Shown here: positions 26,976 through 36,230 of the stretch, piece by piece | Layout of the letters: the number at the start of each line of letters is the position of its first letter | Position numbering within the stretch: the stretch's first letter is position 1 | Position numbers and translations under genes: made by a program | Source of the DNA: Candidatus Amulumruptor caecigallinarius | GTDB lineage: Bacteria > Bacteroidota > Bacteroidia > Bacteroidales > Muribaculaceae | Assembly: GCA_944321825.1 (NCBI GenBank) | Contig: CALUMU010000010.1 | Span: forward strand, 23,671-87,670 | DNA: 64,000 nt | Direction of reading: 5' to 3' | Notes under the pieces: model-generated | What the model was told of the DNA's origin: nothing | What the model saw: the letters and a program-made list of their open reading frames with translations, nothing else | The model's database searches: none

Positions 26976-27968
26976 ATGAAACGAACCATGATGCTAAGTG
27001 TAGCTGTAACTACTCTTCTCGCCACAGCTCAAACCCCGGTGATTGACATGTTTGGTAAATATGCAATGCCCACCCCGGTGCTTTCGTTGGATGACTTCGG
27101 TCTTAAAGGTGACGTGAAGCAGGTGGTAGAGAAAGTCTATGGGGATGACGGTAACAGGAAGACATATACGTTTGCCAACAGGATGCTTGTGGAGTCAAGT
27201 GACGAGACCAAGACTCCATGGAATGATGGGAGCGTGATTGACCGTGTGACATATTTGATAGGCAACGGAAACAGATGCGACACAATAATAGATTATAACT
27301 ATTCCGTTGGAAATGATTTATTTGGCAACCGTGAAACCAGCGAGAGCTACACACTCAATGTACTTTCATATAACGATAAAGGACAGATTAGTGCTATTCG
27401 GGAAATCCCGGCAAACTATATCAACGGTGCGTTAGTGCCAAAAGGAAGCACGGATGACATGGCCTGCGGTATGTACGTACCGCATGGTTCGACTGCTCCT
27501 CGACAAAATACCCGTCAGATTGCGGCTGAATATTTTTATGGCACCAACGGAGCTCTATCCGAGATATACGATGGCAGATCACGCGCAGTGGACGGCAGAG
27601 GTGCATACTATTTCGCTAACGGACGCCTGAAAAGCATTGACACGAAAAAAACGGTAGTCAGGTCGCTCAACGAAGCGGTTCTCGCATATGACGCTGCCGG
27701 GAGGCTTGTTAAGGCGGTAGAAGTCGTTGGAGGTACTGATGTAAGCTATAAGCAGACCACTACCATTGTTTATAATACCAAGGGGCTGCCCGCCAAAATC
27801 ACCGTCAAAATCCCGGCTTACGACAGCCCTGAAGGGTGGCAGGCGGCAAGTACGACCGTAACTACCATTACCTACGCATACGATACTGTCGGCAACTGGA
27901 TAAAACGTACCGAGACACAGGGTAGAGGAAAAAACGTGATTATCCGCGATATTACATATCAGGAATAA
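26976..27968 (+). CDS. Secreted protein with YD/RHS-like repeats
   Basis: A 330-residue exported protein with a signal peptide ending near TLLATAQ. The mature part has repeated beta-hairpin units of the YD type: LSYNDKGQISAI, LAYDAAGRLVKAVE, IVYNTKGLPAKI and YAYDTVGNWIKRTE. These resemble RHS/YD repeats but there are too few for a toxin-carrying shell, and there is no C-terminal toxin domain. A surface or binding role is possible. It is a single gene, with the heptamer repeat in its promoter. Confidence 0.75.
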   Translation: MKRTMMLSVAVTTLLATAQTPVIDMFGKYAMPTPVLSLDDFGLKGDVKQVVEKVYGDDGNRKTYTFANRMLVESSDETKTPWNDGSVIDRVTYLIGNGNRCDTIIDYNYSVGNDLFGNRETSESYTLNVLSYNDKGQISAIREIPANYINGALVPKGSTDDMACGMYVPHGSTAPRQNTRQIAAEYFYGTNGALSEIYDGRSRAVDGRGAYYFANGRLKSIDTKKTVVRSLNEAVLAYDAAGRLVKAVEVVGGTDVSYKQTTTIVYNTKGLPAKITVKIPAYDSPEGWQAASTTVTTITYAYDTVGNWIKRTETQGRGKNVIIRDITYQE

Positions 27969-28134
27969 CCAGTGCCAAAACCGCAAGGACAAGAAGCTGG
28001 ATTTGATGTCAAGTAGCTACATATTGTAATAATGGGAATCACATTTACCTCGGATGATAAATAGAATCGGCATTTAAGCGTTCAGCTGGGTCTGTAGGAT
28101 TCTCCCTGTTCGAGCCATCAATTTCTTATAAGCA

Positions 28135-28183
28135 CGCCGGATAGCCGCCATCACCCCACATGGGTGATGGCGGCTATCCGGCG
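28135..28183. terminator. Perfect 22-bp hairpin
   Basis: Arms 28135-28156 and 28162-28183 (CGCCGGATAGCCGCCATCAC...) are perfectly complementary around a 5-base loop. There is no T-run, so it may be a REP-type palindrome rather than a terminator. The rest of 27969-28373 has no gene. Confidence 0.6.
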
Positions 28184-28373
28184 TAGGTGTCATGTGTGTT
28201 CTGGCAGCCGGCTTAAAAACGGGTAGCGTATCTCCGTATCTGTTTTTTTGCTGATAATTTTGCATAATGGAAATTATTTGCTAAGTTTGTCAACAAAATT
28301 GTTAAATCGTTTTGATTGATAAATAAGTTAGTATTAAAAATCAGCTCCAAAAAACCTCGTAAAAGCATCGGCT

Positions 28374-28407
28374 GTTAGACTAACTTAGAAATATTAAACT
28401 AATTTTG
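28374..28407 (+). promoter_or_regulatory. Promoter and probable TetR operator of the efflux operon
   Basis: An 11-base palindrome GTTAGACTAAC (28374-28384) lies 15 bases before a TAATTTTG -7 box (28400-28407), where the -33 element should be. The transcription start would be only a few bases before the ATG at 28419. The layout suits autorepression by the TetR protein encoded first. Confidence 0.5.
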
Positions 28408-28418
28408 AAGACAAACTT

Positions 28419-29033
28419 ATGTCAACGATGCAGAACGATACCGAGCGGGCCATACTGACGGCTGCCGAGCAGGAATTCATGCTGAAAGGGTATGGCGGAG
28501 CGCGGACCACCGCCATTGCCGAGAAAGCCGGCGTTACCCACGCGATGCTCCATTACTATTACCGCACAAAGGATAGCTTGTTTAATCGTATCATAGAGGA
28601 AAAAGCAGCCGAACTCCTCAATCAGGTGTTGGCTCTGTTTTCTACGGTGGAGCATACTTCTTTTGCCGATAAAATCTGCCATGTGGTAGAGCGGCATTTC
28701 GATATGCTGGTGCAAAACCCGTTGCTGCCGGGCTTCGTATTGACCGAGCTGAGAAACAATCCCGAAAGGCTTGAAGGCTGGTTTACTAAAATCGGGGATG
28801 CGGTCAAGATGCTCGCTCCTGATCTTCAGGCGGAGGTAGAGAGGGTATCAGCCGAAGGGACGATATGCCATCTGCCGGTGCAGGCGCTTCTGTCAGACAT
28901 CGTGTTTTTGAATATCTCGTCGGTCGGTTTTGCCGATGTGTTCTGCCGTATTTTCGGTCAGGACAAGGATGCTTATCTTGAGATGCGCCGCAAAGAAAAT
29001 GTTGAAACAATACGTAAACGTCTGTTGCCATGA
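28419..29033 (+). CDS. TetR/AcrR family repressor of the efflux operon
   Basis: A 204-residue regulator. The N-terminal HTH is clear: AILTAAEQEFMLKGYGGART, then TAIAEKAGVTHAMLHYYYRTK, the standard TetR pattern. The remainder is a helical ligand-binding domain. It is the first gene of a six-gene operon; its stop overlaps the TolC start (ATGA). By analogy with TetR-type regulators of YbhFSR-like exporters, it probably represses the operon until an inducer binds. Confidence 0.9.
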   Translation: MSTMQNDTERAILTAAEQEFMLKGYGGARTTAIAEKAGVTHAMLHYYYRTKDSLFNRIIEEKAAELLNQVLALFSTVEHTSFADKICHVVERHFDMLVQNPLLPGFVLTELRNNPERLEGWFTKIGDAVKMLAPDLQAEVERVSAEGTICHLPVQALLSDIVFLNISSVGFADVFCRIFGQDKDAYLEMRRKENVETIRKRLLP

Positions 29034-30313
29034 ACCGAATACTGATAACTTTGATGGCCATAGGGGCAGCCGTCAGTGCTGAAGCTCTCACCCTGCAGGA
29101 GGCGAGGCAGTTGGCCGTTGACAATTATCCGCTTGTGCGTGACTATGACCTGATTACGCTTACAGAGCGGTACAACCTCCAGAACGCAGCTAAGGCTTGG
29201 CTACCTCAAGTCGAGTTGGGTGCGCAGGCCACGTGGCAGACCGACGTGTCGGCGTATCCTGACGTGCTGAAAGAAATGCTCAGCCAGCGCGGCATGGATC
29301 TGAAAGGGATGAGTCCATGGCAGTGGAAAGCGCAGGTCGATGTCCGTCAGGTCATATGGGACGGTGGACGGATAAAAGCGTCGCAGGATGTCGCCAAGCG
29401 TGAAGCCGAGGAGGACCGCCTGTCCAACGAGGTAGAACTCTACCGGCTGCGCGAGCGTATCGATGACTTATATTTCAGTCTGCTGCTTCTCTCACAGCAG
29501 GGCGAGGCGATAAGGAGTTCTATAGCGTTGTTGCAGGCTAATCTTGACCGTGTCAATTCGCTCGTGGTCAACGGCGCGGCGATGCAGAGTGACGCTGATG
29601 CTATCGAGGCGGAGTTGCTATCCACTAAGCAGCAGCTCATATCCGTGCAGTCGGCGATGAAGGCATACCGCAATATTCTTGCCCTGTATGTCGGCGCAAG
29701 AGCCGATGAAGAGCTTGAAGAACCCTCGCCGGTGATGCTCCCGTCGGCCAATGACAGCCGTATGCGCCCAGAGCAGCGGTTGATGTCGGCAAGGCAGGAA
29801 ACTCTATTGGCACGTCAGTCGCAGGTGCGGAAAGAGTCGATGCCGCAAATCGGTGCTTTCGCTCAGGGATATTTCGGCTATCCGGGCATGAATTTCATGG
29901 AGTCGATGATGAGCCGTGATCCGTCATTCAACGCCATGCTCGGCGTGTCGGTTTCGTGGAACATTGGCTCGCTCTATACGCGCAAGAATAAGCTGCTGTC
30001 GCTGCAGGCTGCGGCCGACAGGGTCGATGTGTCGCGCCGGGTGTTTGAGTTTAATACGGACGTTCAGGCTACGCAGTACCGCACGGAGATAGACCGTCTG
30101 CGCGAAATTTCCGAATCCGACAAGGCCATCGTGGAGCTGCGAGGACGTGTGCGCAACGCATCCGAGGCGCGTTTGCGTGAGGGGATTGTGGAGCCGACCG
30201 ACCTGCTCCTGCGCATCACCGATGAGAAAAACGCGCTTATCTCTGCCAACTCCCACCGCATCGAATATCTTAAAGCCATATATCAGTTACAAAACATTTT
30301 AAACTATGAATAA
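29030..30313 (+). CDS. TolC-family outer-membrane efflux channel
   Basis: A 427-residue protein with a signal peptide (ending about SAEA) and two long coiled-coil halves typical of TolC-like channels (LTLQEARQLAVDNYPLV start; second half with VDVSRRVFEFNTDVQATQYR). It would form the outer-membrane exit duct for the ABC pump encoded downstream. It overlaps the TetR gene by 4 bases and the adaptor gene by 8. Confidence 0.9.
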   Translation: MNRILITLMAIGAAVSAEALTLQEARQLAVDNYPLVRDYDLITLTERYNLQNAAKAWLPQVELGAQATWQTDVSAYPDVLKEMLSQRGMDLKGMSPWQWKAQVDVRQVIWDGGRIKASQDVAKREAEEDRLSNEVELYRLRERIDDLYFSLLLLSQQGEAIRSSIALLQANLDRVNSLVVNGAAMQSDADAIEAELLSTKQQLISVQSAMKAYRNILALYVGARADEELEEPSPVMLPSANDSRMRPEQRLMSARQETLLARQSQVRKESMPQIGAFAQGYFGYPGMNFMESMMSRDPSFNAMLGVSVSWNIGSLYTRKNKLLSLQAAADRVDVSRRVFEFNTDVQATQYRTEIDRLREISESDKAIVELRGRVRNASEARLREGIVEPTDLLLRITDEKNALISANSHRIEYLKAIYQLQNILNYE

Positions 30314-31217
30314 TATAAGCTACAGAATACTGCTTCCAATCGGTGTGTCGATGTTCGCATCATGCTCGTCAACGCCGGATTATGATGCGCAAGGCACATT
30401 TGAGGCGACCGAGGTCATCGTGTCGTCAGAGGGTAACGGCAAAATCCTGTATCTTGACATCGATCAGGGTGACAGTGTCGTCGCCGGACGGACTGTAGGT
30501 CAGGTTGATACTGTCCAGCTCTTTTTGCAGAGACAGGAACTGTCACGCCAGTACGCGGCGTTGGATGCTTCTCGCCCCGATCTTGCGGCTCAGATAGCAT
30601 CTCTAAAGGAGCAGATTGCCGGTACGTTGACTGACCGCGACCGCGTAGCCCGGCTACTTAAGGACGGGGCTGCCACACAGCAGCAGCTCGACAATCTCAA
30701 CACCAAGTTAGCATCGCTCCAAGGTCAGCTCGATGCGCAAAGGTCGACCGTAAACAACAGCCGCTCGTCGATTGACGAGCAGATGAACGCTCTCGTGGTA
30801 AAATCCCAAGCCGTCGACGACCAGATTGCACGGTGCGTTATCGCGTCGCCCATATCTGGTGTGGTCCTTGACAAACTGGCCGAAGCCGGAGAGGTGACAT
30901 CGTTCGGCAAACCGCTTTTCAAGGTCGCCGATATGCATAATATATATCTGAGGGCGTATTTCACCAGCGACCAGCTTTCCGCTCTTCGGCTCGGGCAGAA
31001 AGTGACGGTGGTGGCGGATTATGGTGCAGGCAACGAAAAGTCGTATGAAGGCACAGTGTCGTACATAGCCACCCAGAGCGAGTTTACCCCCAAAACCATC
31101 CAGACCAAGGACTCGCGTGCCAATCTTGTGTATGCTGTGAAGATTGCTGTCAAAAATGACGGATTGCTGAAAATAGGTTTGACAGGCAACGTATATGTCG
31201 GCAATAACGGTAACTAA
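30306..31217 (+). CDS. HlyD-family periplasmic adaptor lipoprotein
   Basis: A 303-residue membrane-fusion protein. The N-terminus has a lipobox-like FASCSS; then a first barrel-sandwich half (GKILYLDIDQGDSVVAG), a coiled coil (about 70-155), the second half (VIASPISGVVLDKLAEAGEV) and a beta-barrel domain. It resembles YbhG-type adaptors and would link the ABC permeases to the TolC channel. It overlaps both neighbours. Confidence 0.9.
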   Translation: MNNISYRILLPIGVSMFASCSSTPDYDAQGTFEATEVIVSSEGNGKILYLDIDQGDSVVAGRTVGQVDTVQLFLQRQELSRQYAALDASRPDLAAQIASLKEQIAGTLTDRDRVARLLKDGAATQQQLDNLNTKLASLQGQLDAQRSTVNNSRSSIDEQMNALVVKSQAVDDQIARCVIASPISGVVLDKLAEAGEVTSFGKPLFKVADMHNIYLRAYFTSDQLSALRLGQKVTVVADYGAGNEKSYEGTVSYIATQSEFTPKTIQTKDSRANLVYAVKIAVKNDGLLKIGLTGNVYVGNNGN

Positions 31218-32682
31218 AGTAAGCAAGAGCTACAAGGGTGTCAAAGCCCTGTCCGATGTCTCGTTTTCGGTCAACGAAGGCGAGCTCCTCGGTCTCATCG
31301 GCCCTGACGGTGCCGGCAAGAGCACTCTGTTCCGTATTCTCTGTACGATGCTCCTGCCCGATAGCGGTACTGCCGATGTCGCTGGGTTTGACGTGGTGAA
31401 TGACTACAAAGCCATCCGCAACAGCGTAGGGTATATGCCCGGACGATTCTCGCTCTATCAGGACCTCACCGTAGAGGAGAACATCAACTTTTTCGCCTCT
31501 ATATTCAATGTCTCCCGTGATGAAGGGTATGGATTGATTGCGCCTATCTATCAGCAGTTGGAGCCGTTCAAGCACCGCAGGGCTGGGAAACTCTCTGGCG
31601 GCATGAAGCAGAAACTGGCACTTTGCTGTGCGTTGATACACCGTCCCAAAGTGTTGCTGCTCGATGAACCTACGACTGGAGTGGATGCAGTGAGCCGACA
31701 GGAATTTTGGGATTTGCTCGCCGGATTGAAGCAGGAGGGCATAACCATCGTTGTTGCTACCCCATATATGGATGAAGCGACACGGTGCGAACGTATAGCG
31801 TTGATCAATGGAGGCCGGATTATGGATATCGACACTCCACGGTCCCTGATGGAACGTTACCGCAAGCCTACCATCGAGGAGGTATTTATACATCTTATGG
31901 GGGGCGACGATCTCCATTTCGACCTTTCGGTAAAGGTGACTCCCCAAGACGCGAAAGCCATATCTGTCAATGACCTTACAAAGAAGTTCGGCAGCTTCAC
32001 CGCCGTTGACCATATATCTTTTTCGGTGGAGAAAGGGGAGATATTCGGATTCCTCGGGGCGAACGGAGCCGGCAAGACCACAGCCATACGTATGCTCTGC
32101 GGCCTAAGTTACCCCACTTCGGGGAGCGGCTATGTGGCAGGTTATGACATAACGCGGCAGGCTGAGGATATCAAACGCCATATCGGCTACATGAGCCAGA
32201 AGTTCTCGCTCTATGACGACCTGTCGGTATGGGACAATATAGAATTTTTCGGAGGTATATACGGCATGTCGAAGTCCGATATAGCTCGGCGTGGGCGGGA
32301 AATACTCGAAGACCTCGAGTTTTATGACCGTCGTAACGATATGGTGGGCGACATCCCGTTGGGGTGGAAGCAGAAGCTGGCATTCAGCGTGGCCCTGCTG
32401 CACAGACCGGAGATTGTTTTTCTTGACGAACCCACAGGAGGGGTGGACCCGATAGTGCGCCGGCAGTTCTGGGAACTGATATATCGGACGGCATCCAAAG
32501 GGGTGACGATATTCGTTACTACGCATTACATGGACGAGTCCGAGTATTGCAACAGGTTGAGTATCATGGTAGCAGGCAAGATTAAGGCTCTTGACACGCC
32601 GTCCAACCTTAAGAAACACTTCGGTGTCTCCACGATGGACGAAGTGTTTCGGATTCTTGCCCGGGAAGGAGGTGAGCCGTGA
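31195..32682 (+). CDS. Double ATP-binding subunit of an ABC-2 exporter (YbhF-like)
   Basis: A 495-residue protein made of two fused ATPase domains. The first has GPDGAGKST, LSGGMKQKL and LLLDEPTTGVD; the second has GANGAGKTT and VFLDEPTGGVDP. The second domain's signature is altered (IPLGWKQKL in place of LSGGQ), a feature also found in YbhF-like proteins. The gene starts inside the end of the adaptor gene (23-base overlap). It powers the two permeases that follow. Confidence 0.92.
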   Translation: MSAITVTKVSKSYKGVKALSDVSFSVNEGELLGLIGPDGAGKSTLFRILCTMLLPDSGTADVAGFDVVNDYKAIRNSVGYMPGRFSLYQDLTVEENINFFASIFNVSRDEGYGLIAPIYQQLEPFKHRRAGKLSGGMKQKLALCCALIHRPKVLLLDEPTTGVDAVSRQEFWDLLAGLKQEGITIVVATPYMDEATRCERIALINGGRIMDIDTPRSLMERYRKPTIEEVFIHLMGGDDLHFDLSVKVTPQDAKAISVNDLTKKFGSFTAVDHISFSVEKGEIFGFLGANGAGKTTAIRMLCGLSYPTSGSGYVAGYDITRQAEDIKRHIGYMSQKFSLYDDLSVWDNIEFFGGIYGMSKSDIARRGREILEDLEFYDRRNDMVGDIPLGWKQKLAFSVALLHRPEIVFLDEPTGGVDPIVRRQFWELIYRTASKGVTIFVTTHYMDESEYCNRLSIMVAGKIKALDTPSNLKKHFGVSTMDEVFRILAREGGEP

Positions 32683-33725
32683 AACTCGCACCGTTCGTCT
32701 ATAAAGAGATGCTACACGTGCTGCGTGACAAGCGTATGCTGTTCGTAGCTCTTGCCATACCGATAGTGCAGATGCTCCTGTTCGGCTTCGCCATCTCTAC
32801 AGAGGTCAACAACATAAACGTGGCTGTCGCCTATGACAGGTACGATGAGGATGTAAGGCAGGCTATCGAACGGATATCTTCCAACCCATATGTAACGCTC
32901 AAAGGGCAGATTGACAACACTCAGGTTTATCCCACATTGCAGCGTGGAGCGGCGGATGCCGTCGTTGTGTTCCGCGATGGCAGTGATGTGCAGATTGTGG
33001 CTGATGCCTCCAATCCCAACATAGCCCAGTCATCTACGGGCTACCTTCAGGCGATGATATCGGGCAGCAGCGGCGGCACGGCGGGCAATATCGACACCCA
33101 TTTCCTGTACAATCCTCAGTTGAAGTCGTCGTATAATTTCGCCCCAGGTATCATGGGTATGCTGTTCATGCTCGTGTGCGCATTGATGACTGCGGTGTCG
33201 GTGGTGCGCGAAAAGGAAACCGGGACCATGGAGCTTTTGCTCGTCTCGCCGGTGCGTCCTATCCAGATTATCATCAGCAAGATGGTGCCTTTCTTCGTGC
33301 TTTCGTGTGTGGATTTGGCATTGATGCTTGGCATAGCCCGGTGGCTTCTTGATGTCCCTATGAGTGCCGGGGTATTGCCTATTATCCTGTTCTCGTTGCT
33401 CTACATATTGCTCTCCCTCGGTTTGGGATTGCTCGTGTCCACCATCTCCACGAGTCAGATTATGGCCATGCTGATATGCGGCATGGTGATGATAATGCCT
33501 GTAGTGATGCTGTCGGGGCTGATTTTCCCGGTTGAAAATCTGCCCGTCGTATTGAAGCAGATTTCGTTTATCGTCCCGGCTCGGTGGTATATCGATGCCA
33601 TGCGCAAACTGATGGTTGAAGGACTCGACATCGGCATGGCGCTTGACGACCTGCTCATACTTGCCGTCATGACTGTTATATTATTGGCGGTTGCTATACG
33701 TAACTTTAAAATCAGACTGTCATGA
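32679..33725 (+). CDS. ABC-2 permease subunit (YbhS-like)
   Basis: A 348-residue permease with one N-terminal helix, a large periplasmic domain (about 45-165) and five C-terminal helices, including EKETGTMELLLVSPVRPIQI, the EExtGT-type motif of the ABC-2 family. It overlaps both neighbours by 4 bases. Confidence 0.92.
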   Translation: MKLAPFVYKEMLHVLRDKRMLFVALAIPIVQMLLFGFAISTEVNNINVAVAYDRYDEDVRQAIERISSNPYVTLKGQIDNTQVYPTLQRGAADAVVVFRDGSDVQIVADASNPNIAQSSTGYLQAMISGSSGGTAGNIDTHFLYNPQLKSSYNFAPGIMGMLFMLVCALMTAVSVVREKETGTMELLLVSPVRPIQIIISKMVPFFVLSCVDLALMLGIARWLLDVPMSAGVLPIILFSLLYILLSLGLGLLVSTISTSQIMAMLICGMVMIMPVVMLSGLIFPVENLPVVLKQISFIVPARWYIDAMRKLMVEGLDIGMALDDLLILAVMTVILLAVAIRNFKIRLS

Positions 33726-34819
33726 GTGTCATATCCGTAATGCTCCGCAAAGAGTTCCGGCAGTTTTTCCACAATGCTTTCCTGCCGCGGCTGTGCGTCA
33801 TGTTCCCCATAATGATAATGCTGCTGATGCCCCTTGTGGCCAACATGGAGGTGAAGCATGTGGGCGTAGTCGTGGTTGACAACGACCATTCGCAGCTGTC
33901 GCGTCGCATGATGTCTGACATCAATGCCTCCGAATACCTTAGCCTTTATGCCACGGCTTCGGGTTATGAAGATGCGTTGGATATGGTGGAGCGCGGCAAG
34001 GCTGATGTAATCCTTGAGATACCATATGGCTTTGCACGGTCATTGGATGTCGGTTCGCCGGAGACAATCAACATTTCGGCCAATTCGGTCAATGCCACCA
34101 AAGGTGCCATGGGGCTTCAGTATGTGCAGCAGATTGTCGCGTCGGAATTGGCACGGATGTCTGTCGGTATGCCGGAGGCTAAAGTCCGTTTCTCCACTCT
34201 CAATCTCTTTAATCCCACGCTTGACTACAAGCACTTCATGATTCCTGCGCTGATGATTATGCTTATCGTGATGCTCTGCGGTTTCCTGCCCGCGCTCAAC
34301 ATCGTCGGCGAAAAGGAGGTCGGGACCATCGAGCAGATCAACGTGTCGCCTATAAGCCAGCTGACGTTTACGCTCGGCAAGATTTTACCCTACTGGATTA
34401 TAGGGTTCATAGTCTTAACCATAAGCATCGTAATCGCGTGGCTGGTCTATGGGTTGACACCCGCTGGCAGCCTGATTACCATATATACGGCCACGGCACT
34501 GTTTATCATAGTCATGTCGAGCATGGCAGTGGTATTCGCCAATTTTTCACAGAATATGCAGCAGGTCATGTTCGTAATGTTCTTTTTTGTTATGGTGTTC
34601 ATCCTGATGAGCGGATTGATGACACCGGTTCAGTCGATGCCGTCATGGGCCCAGGCGGTGACCTACTGTATACCGCCACGTTACTATGTCGACATCATGC
34701 GTGCCACCTATCTCCGCGGAGCCTCGATAGCCGACCAGACGTTCTCCTTTTCCATGCTCGGCCTCTACGCCCTCCTCTTCACCGCCGTCGCCATCTTCAC
34801 CTATAAAAAACAAAACTGA
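33722..34819 (+). CDS. ABC-2 permease subunit (YbhR-like)
   Basis: A 365-residue partner permease with the same layout (GEKEVGTIEQINVSPISQLT) and the final helices ending YALLFTAVAIFTYKKQN. It is the last gene of the efflux operon. Substrates of YbhFSR-like pumps include cationic drugs and Na+/Li+ in E. coli, but the substrate here cannot be inferred. Confidence 0.92.
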   Translation: MSVISVMLRKEFRQFFHNAFLPRLCVMFPIMIMLLMPLVANMEVKHVGVVVVDNDHSQLSRRMMSDINASEYLSLYATASGYEDALDMVERGKADVILEIPYGFARSLDVGSPETINISANSVNATKGAMGLQYVQQIVASELARMSVGMPEAKVRFSTLNLFNPTLDYKHFMIPALMIMLIVMLCGFLPALNIVGEKEVGTIEQINVSPISQLTFTLGKILPYWIIGFIVLTISIVIAWLVYGLTPAGSLITIYTATALFIIVMSSMAVVFANFSQNMQQVMFVMFFFVMVFILMSGLMTPVQSMPSWAQAVTYCIPPRYYVDIMRATYLRGASIADQTFSFSMLGLYALLFTAVAIFTYKKQN

Positions 34820-34900
34820 AACACTGATAGCATCATAATCGAATCACTTCGTGATTTCCTCAATAACGGTTAAGACACTCTCTAAGTAATTGGAATGTAA

Positions 34901-34931
34901 TTGGAAATATGCTGTGTTTCTCCTATTTTTG
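34901..34931 (+). promoter_or_regulatory. Promoter of the VOC/acetyltransferase/MGMT operon
   Basis: TTG (34901-34903), 20 bases, TATTTTTG (34924-34931). It places the start of the VOC gene at 34964 rather than at an upstream ATG at 34901. Confidence 0.7.
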
Positions 34932-34963
34932 TAGCGGTTTATCATATTTGGAGATTCATACTT

Positions 34964-35338
34964 ATGACGAGGATTGACCATATCGGTGTCTATGTTTCCG
35001 ACCTTGAGGCTGCGAGGAGGTTCTTTGTGACTTACTTTAAGGCTGAGGCTGGTGGGATGTATCATAACCCTGTCACAGGATTCAGCTCTTATTTCCTTAG
35101 CTTCGGAGATTCATCGCGGTTGGAGATAATGACACGAAAGGACATCGGCGGATATGAATCATTAGGTGAGTGCCATATTTCCATGAGTGTCGGCAGCAAG
35201 AATGAGGTTGACCGTCTGACATCGCAACTTACCGATGATGGGTATGAACTGCTCGGTGCCCCACGGACCACGGGCGACGGTTACTATGAGAGCAAAATCC
35301 GTGGTGTTGATGGCATAATAATTGAAATTACCGTATGA
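34964..35338 (+). CDS. VOC (glyoxalase-like) family protein
   Basis: A 124-residue protein with two beta-alpha-beta-beta-beta modules (MTRIDHIGVYVSDLEAARRF, then CHISMSVGSKNEVDRL). Likely metal ligands are H6, the Glu in SSRLEIM, the His in ECHIS and the Glu in the final IIIEITV, the pattern of glyoxalase-type enzymes. The substrate is unknown. It overlaps the acetyltransferase gene by 4 bases. Confidence 0.9.
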   Translation: MTRIDHIGVYVSDLEAARRFFVTYFKAEAGGMYHNPVTGFSSYFLSFGDSSRLEIMTRKDIGGYESLGECHISMSVGSKNEVDRLTSQLTDDGYELLGAPRTTGDGYYESKIRGVDGIIIEITV

Positions 35339-35898
35339 ATATGACAGAAAAAGAGAAACGTGATGCCGGGATGCTGTATAATCCCAACGTGGCGGAAATA
35401 CTTGATGAAATACAGCATGGTAGGGAGGTATGCCATGAATACAACGCCCTGCATCCGTCGGAAATGGCTGAGAGGGAGCGTATTATCCGCACACTGTTTG
35501 GCAAGACAGGTAGCCGCTTTATGATTGAGCAACCTTTTTATTGCGATTACGGCTACAACATAGAAATCGGCGAAAATTTCTATGCCAATGTCGGATGCAA
35601 GATATTGGACGGTGCCAAAGTGACTTTCGGTAACAACGTGTTTGTGGCTCCTGATTGCGGTTTTTTCACGTCTGGACATGCCGAAGAGCCTGAACTCCGG
35701 GCGCAGGGTATCGAATATGCACTCCCTATCAAGGTAGGCAATGGCGTATGGATTGGTGCCAAATCATCCATACTTCCCGGTGTCACTATCGGTGACAATG
35801 CCATTATCGGTGCCGGTTCGGTTGTCACCAAAGATGTCCCTGCCGATGAAATATGGGCTGGTAATCCGGCGCGGTTTATACGTAAAGTGAGGAGGTGA
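35335..35898 (+). CDS. Maltose/galactoside O-acetyltransferase-type enzyme
   Basis: A 187-residue acetyltransferase. An N-terminal helical cap (EKEKRDAGMLYNPN) precedes hexapeptide repeats of the left-handed beta-helix, with the catalytic His in FFTSGHAEEP and the CoA-site segment IGAGSVVTKDVPADEIWAGN. It acetylates sugars or related acceptors in the cytoplasm. The frame could begin at 35335 or two codons later. Confidence 0.93.
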   Translation: MNMTEKEKRDAGMLYNPNVAEILDEIQHGREVCHEYNALHPSEMAERERIIRTLFGKTGSRFMIEQPFYCDYGYNIEIGENFYANVGCKILDGAKVTFGNNVFVAPDCGFFTSGHAEEPELRAQGIEYALPIKVGNGVWIGAKSSILPGVTIGDNAIIGAGSVVTKDVPADEIWAGNPARFIRKVRR

Positions 35899-36218
35899 GC
35901 CAGGTCAATACGGTCGCATTTCAAGCCGATGTCTACGATATTGTCCGTCAGATACCTGTCGGCAAGGTACTCAGTTATGGCGATGTGGCCAGACTGGCTG
36001 GATACCCCAACCATTCCAGGCTTGTAGGTCGCGTCTTGCGCCAGTGCGCTGATGATGCGGATGTACCGTGCCATCGGGTCGTTGATAGTTGTGGGCGGTT
36101 GTCGTGTCGATTTTTGGCTCAGAAAGGCTTCTTGCAGTCGGAGGGTGTCGCGGTTAAGCCCAATGGATGTGTCGATATGCACTCGTTCCGCTGGCGTGTC
36201 GACGATATTGCGCTCTGA
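35895..36218 (+). CDS. MGMT-type alkyltransferase domain protein
   Basis: A 107-residue protein with only the C-terminal DNA-binding/alkyl-acceptor domain of O6-methylguanine methyltransferases. The motif is VPCHRVVDSCG, so the acceptor cysteine is kept, unlike alkyltransferase-like proteins that have Trp there. It starts with GTG overlapping the previous stop, with an AGGAGG sequence just upstream, one of the few Shine-Dalgarno-like sites in the window. It may repair alkylated guanine, but activity without the N-terminal domain is uncertain. Confidence 0.88.
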   Translation: MSQVNTVAFQADVYDIVRQIPVGKVLSYGDVARLAGYPNHSRLVGRVLRQCADDADVPCHRVVDSCGRLSCRFLAQKGFLQSEGVAVKPNGCVDMHSFRWRVDDIAL

Positions 36219-36230
36219 CAGAGCGTGGTG

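Noticed and set aside
35895..36218. Alkyltransferase-like protein lacking the acceptor cysteine
   Set aside because: The motif reads PCHRV, so the acceptor cysteine is present; the protein is called MGMT-type instead.
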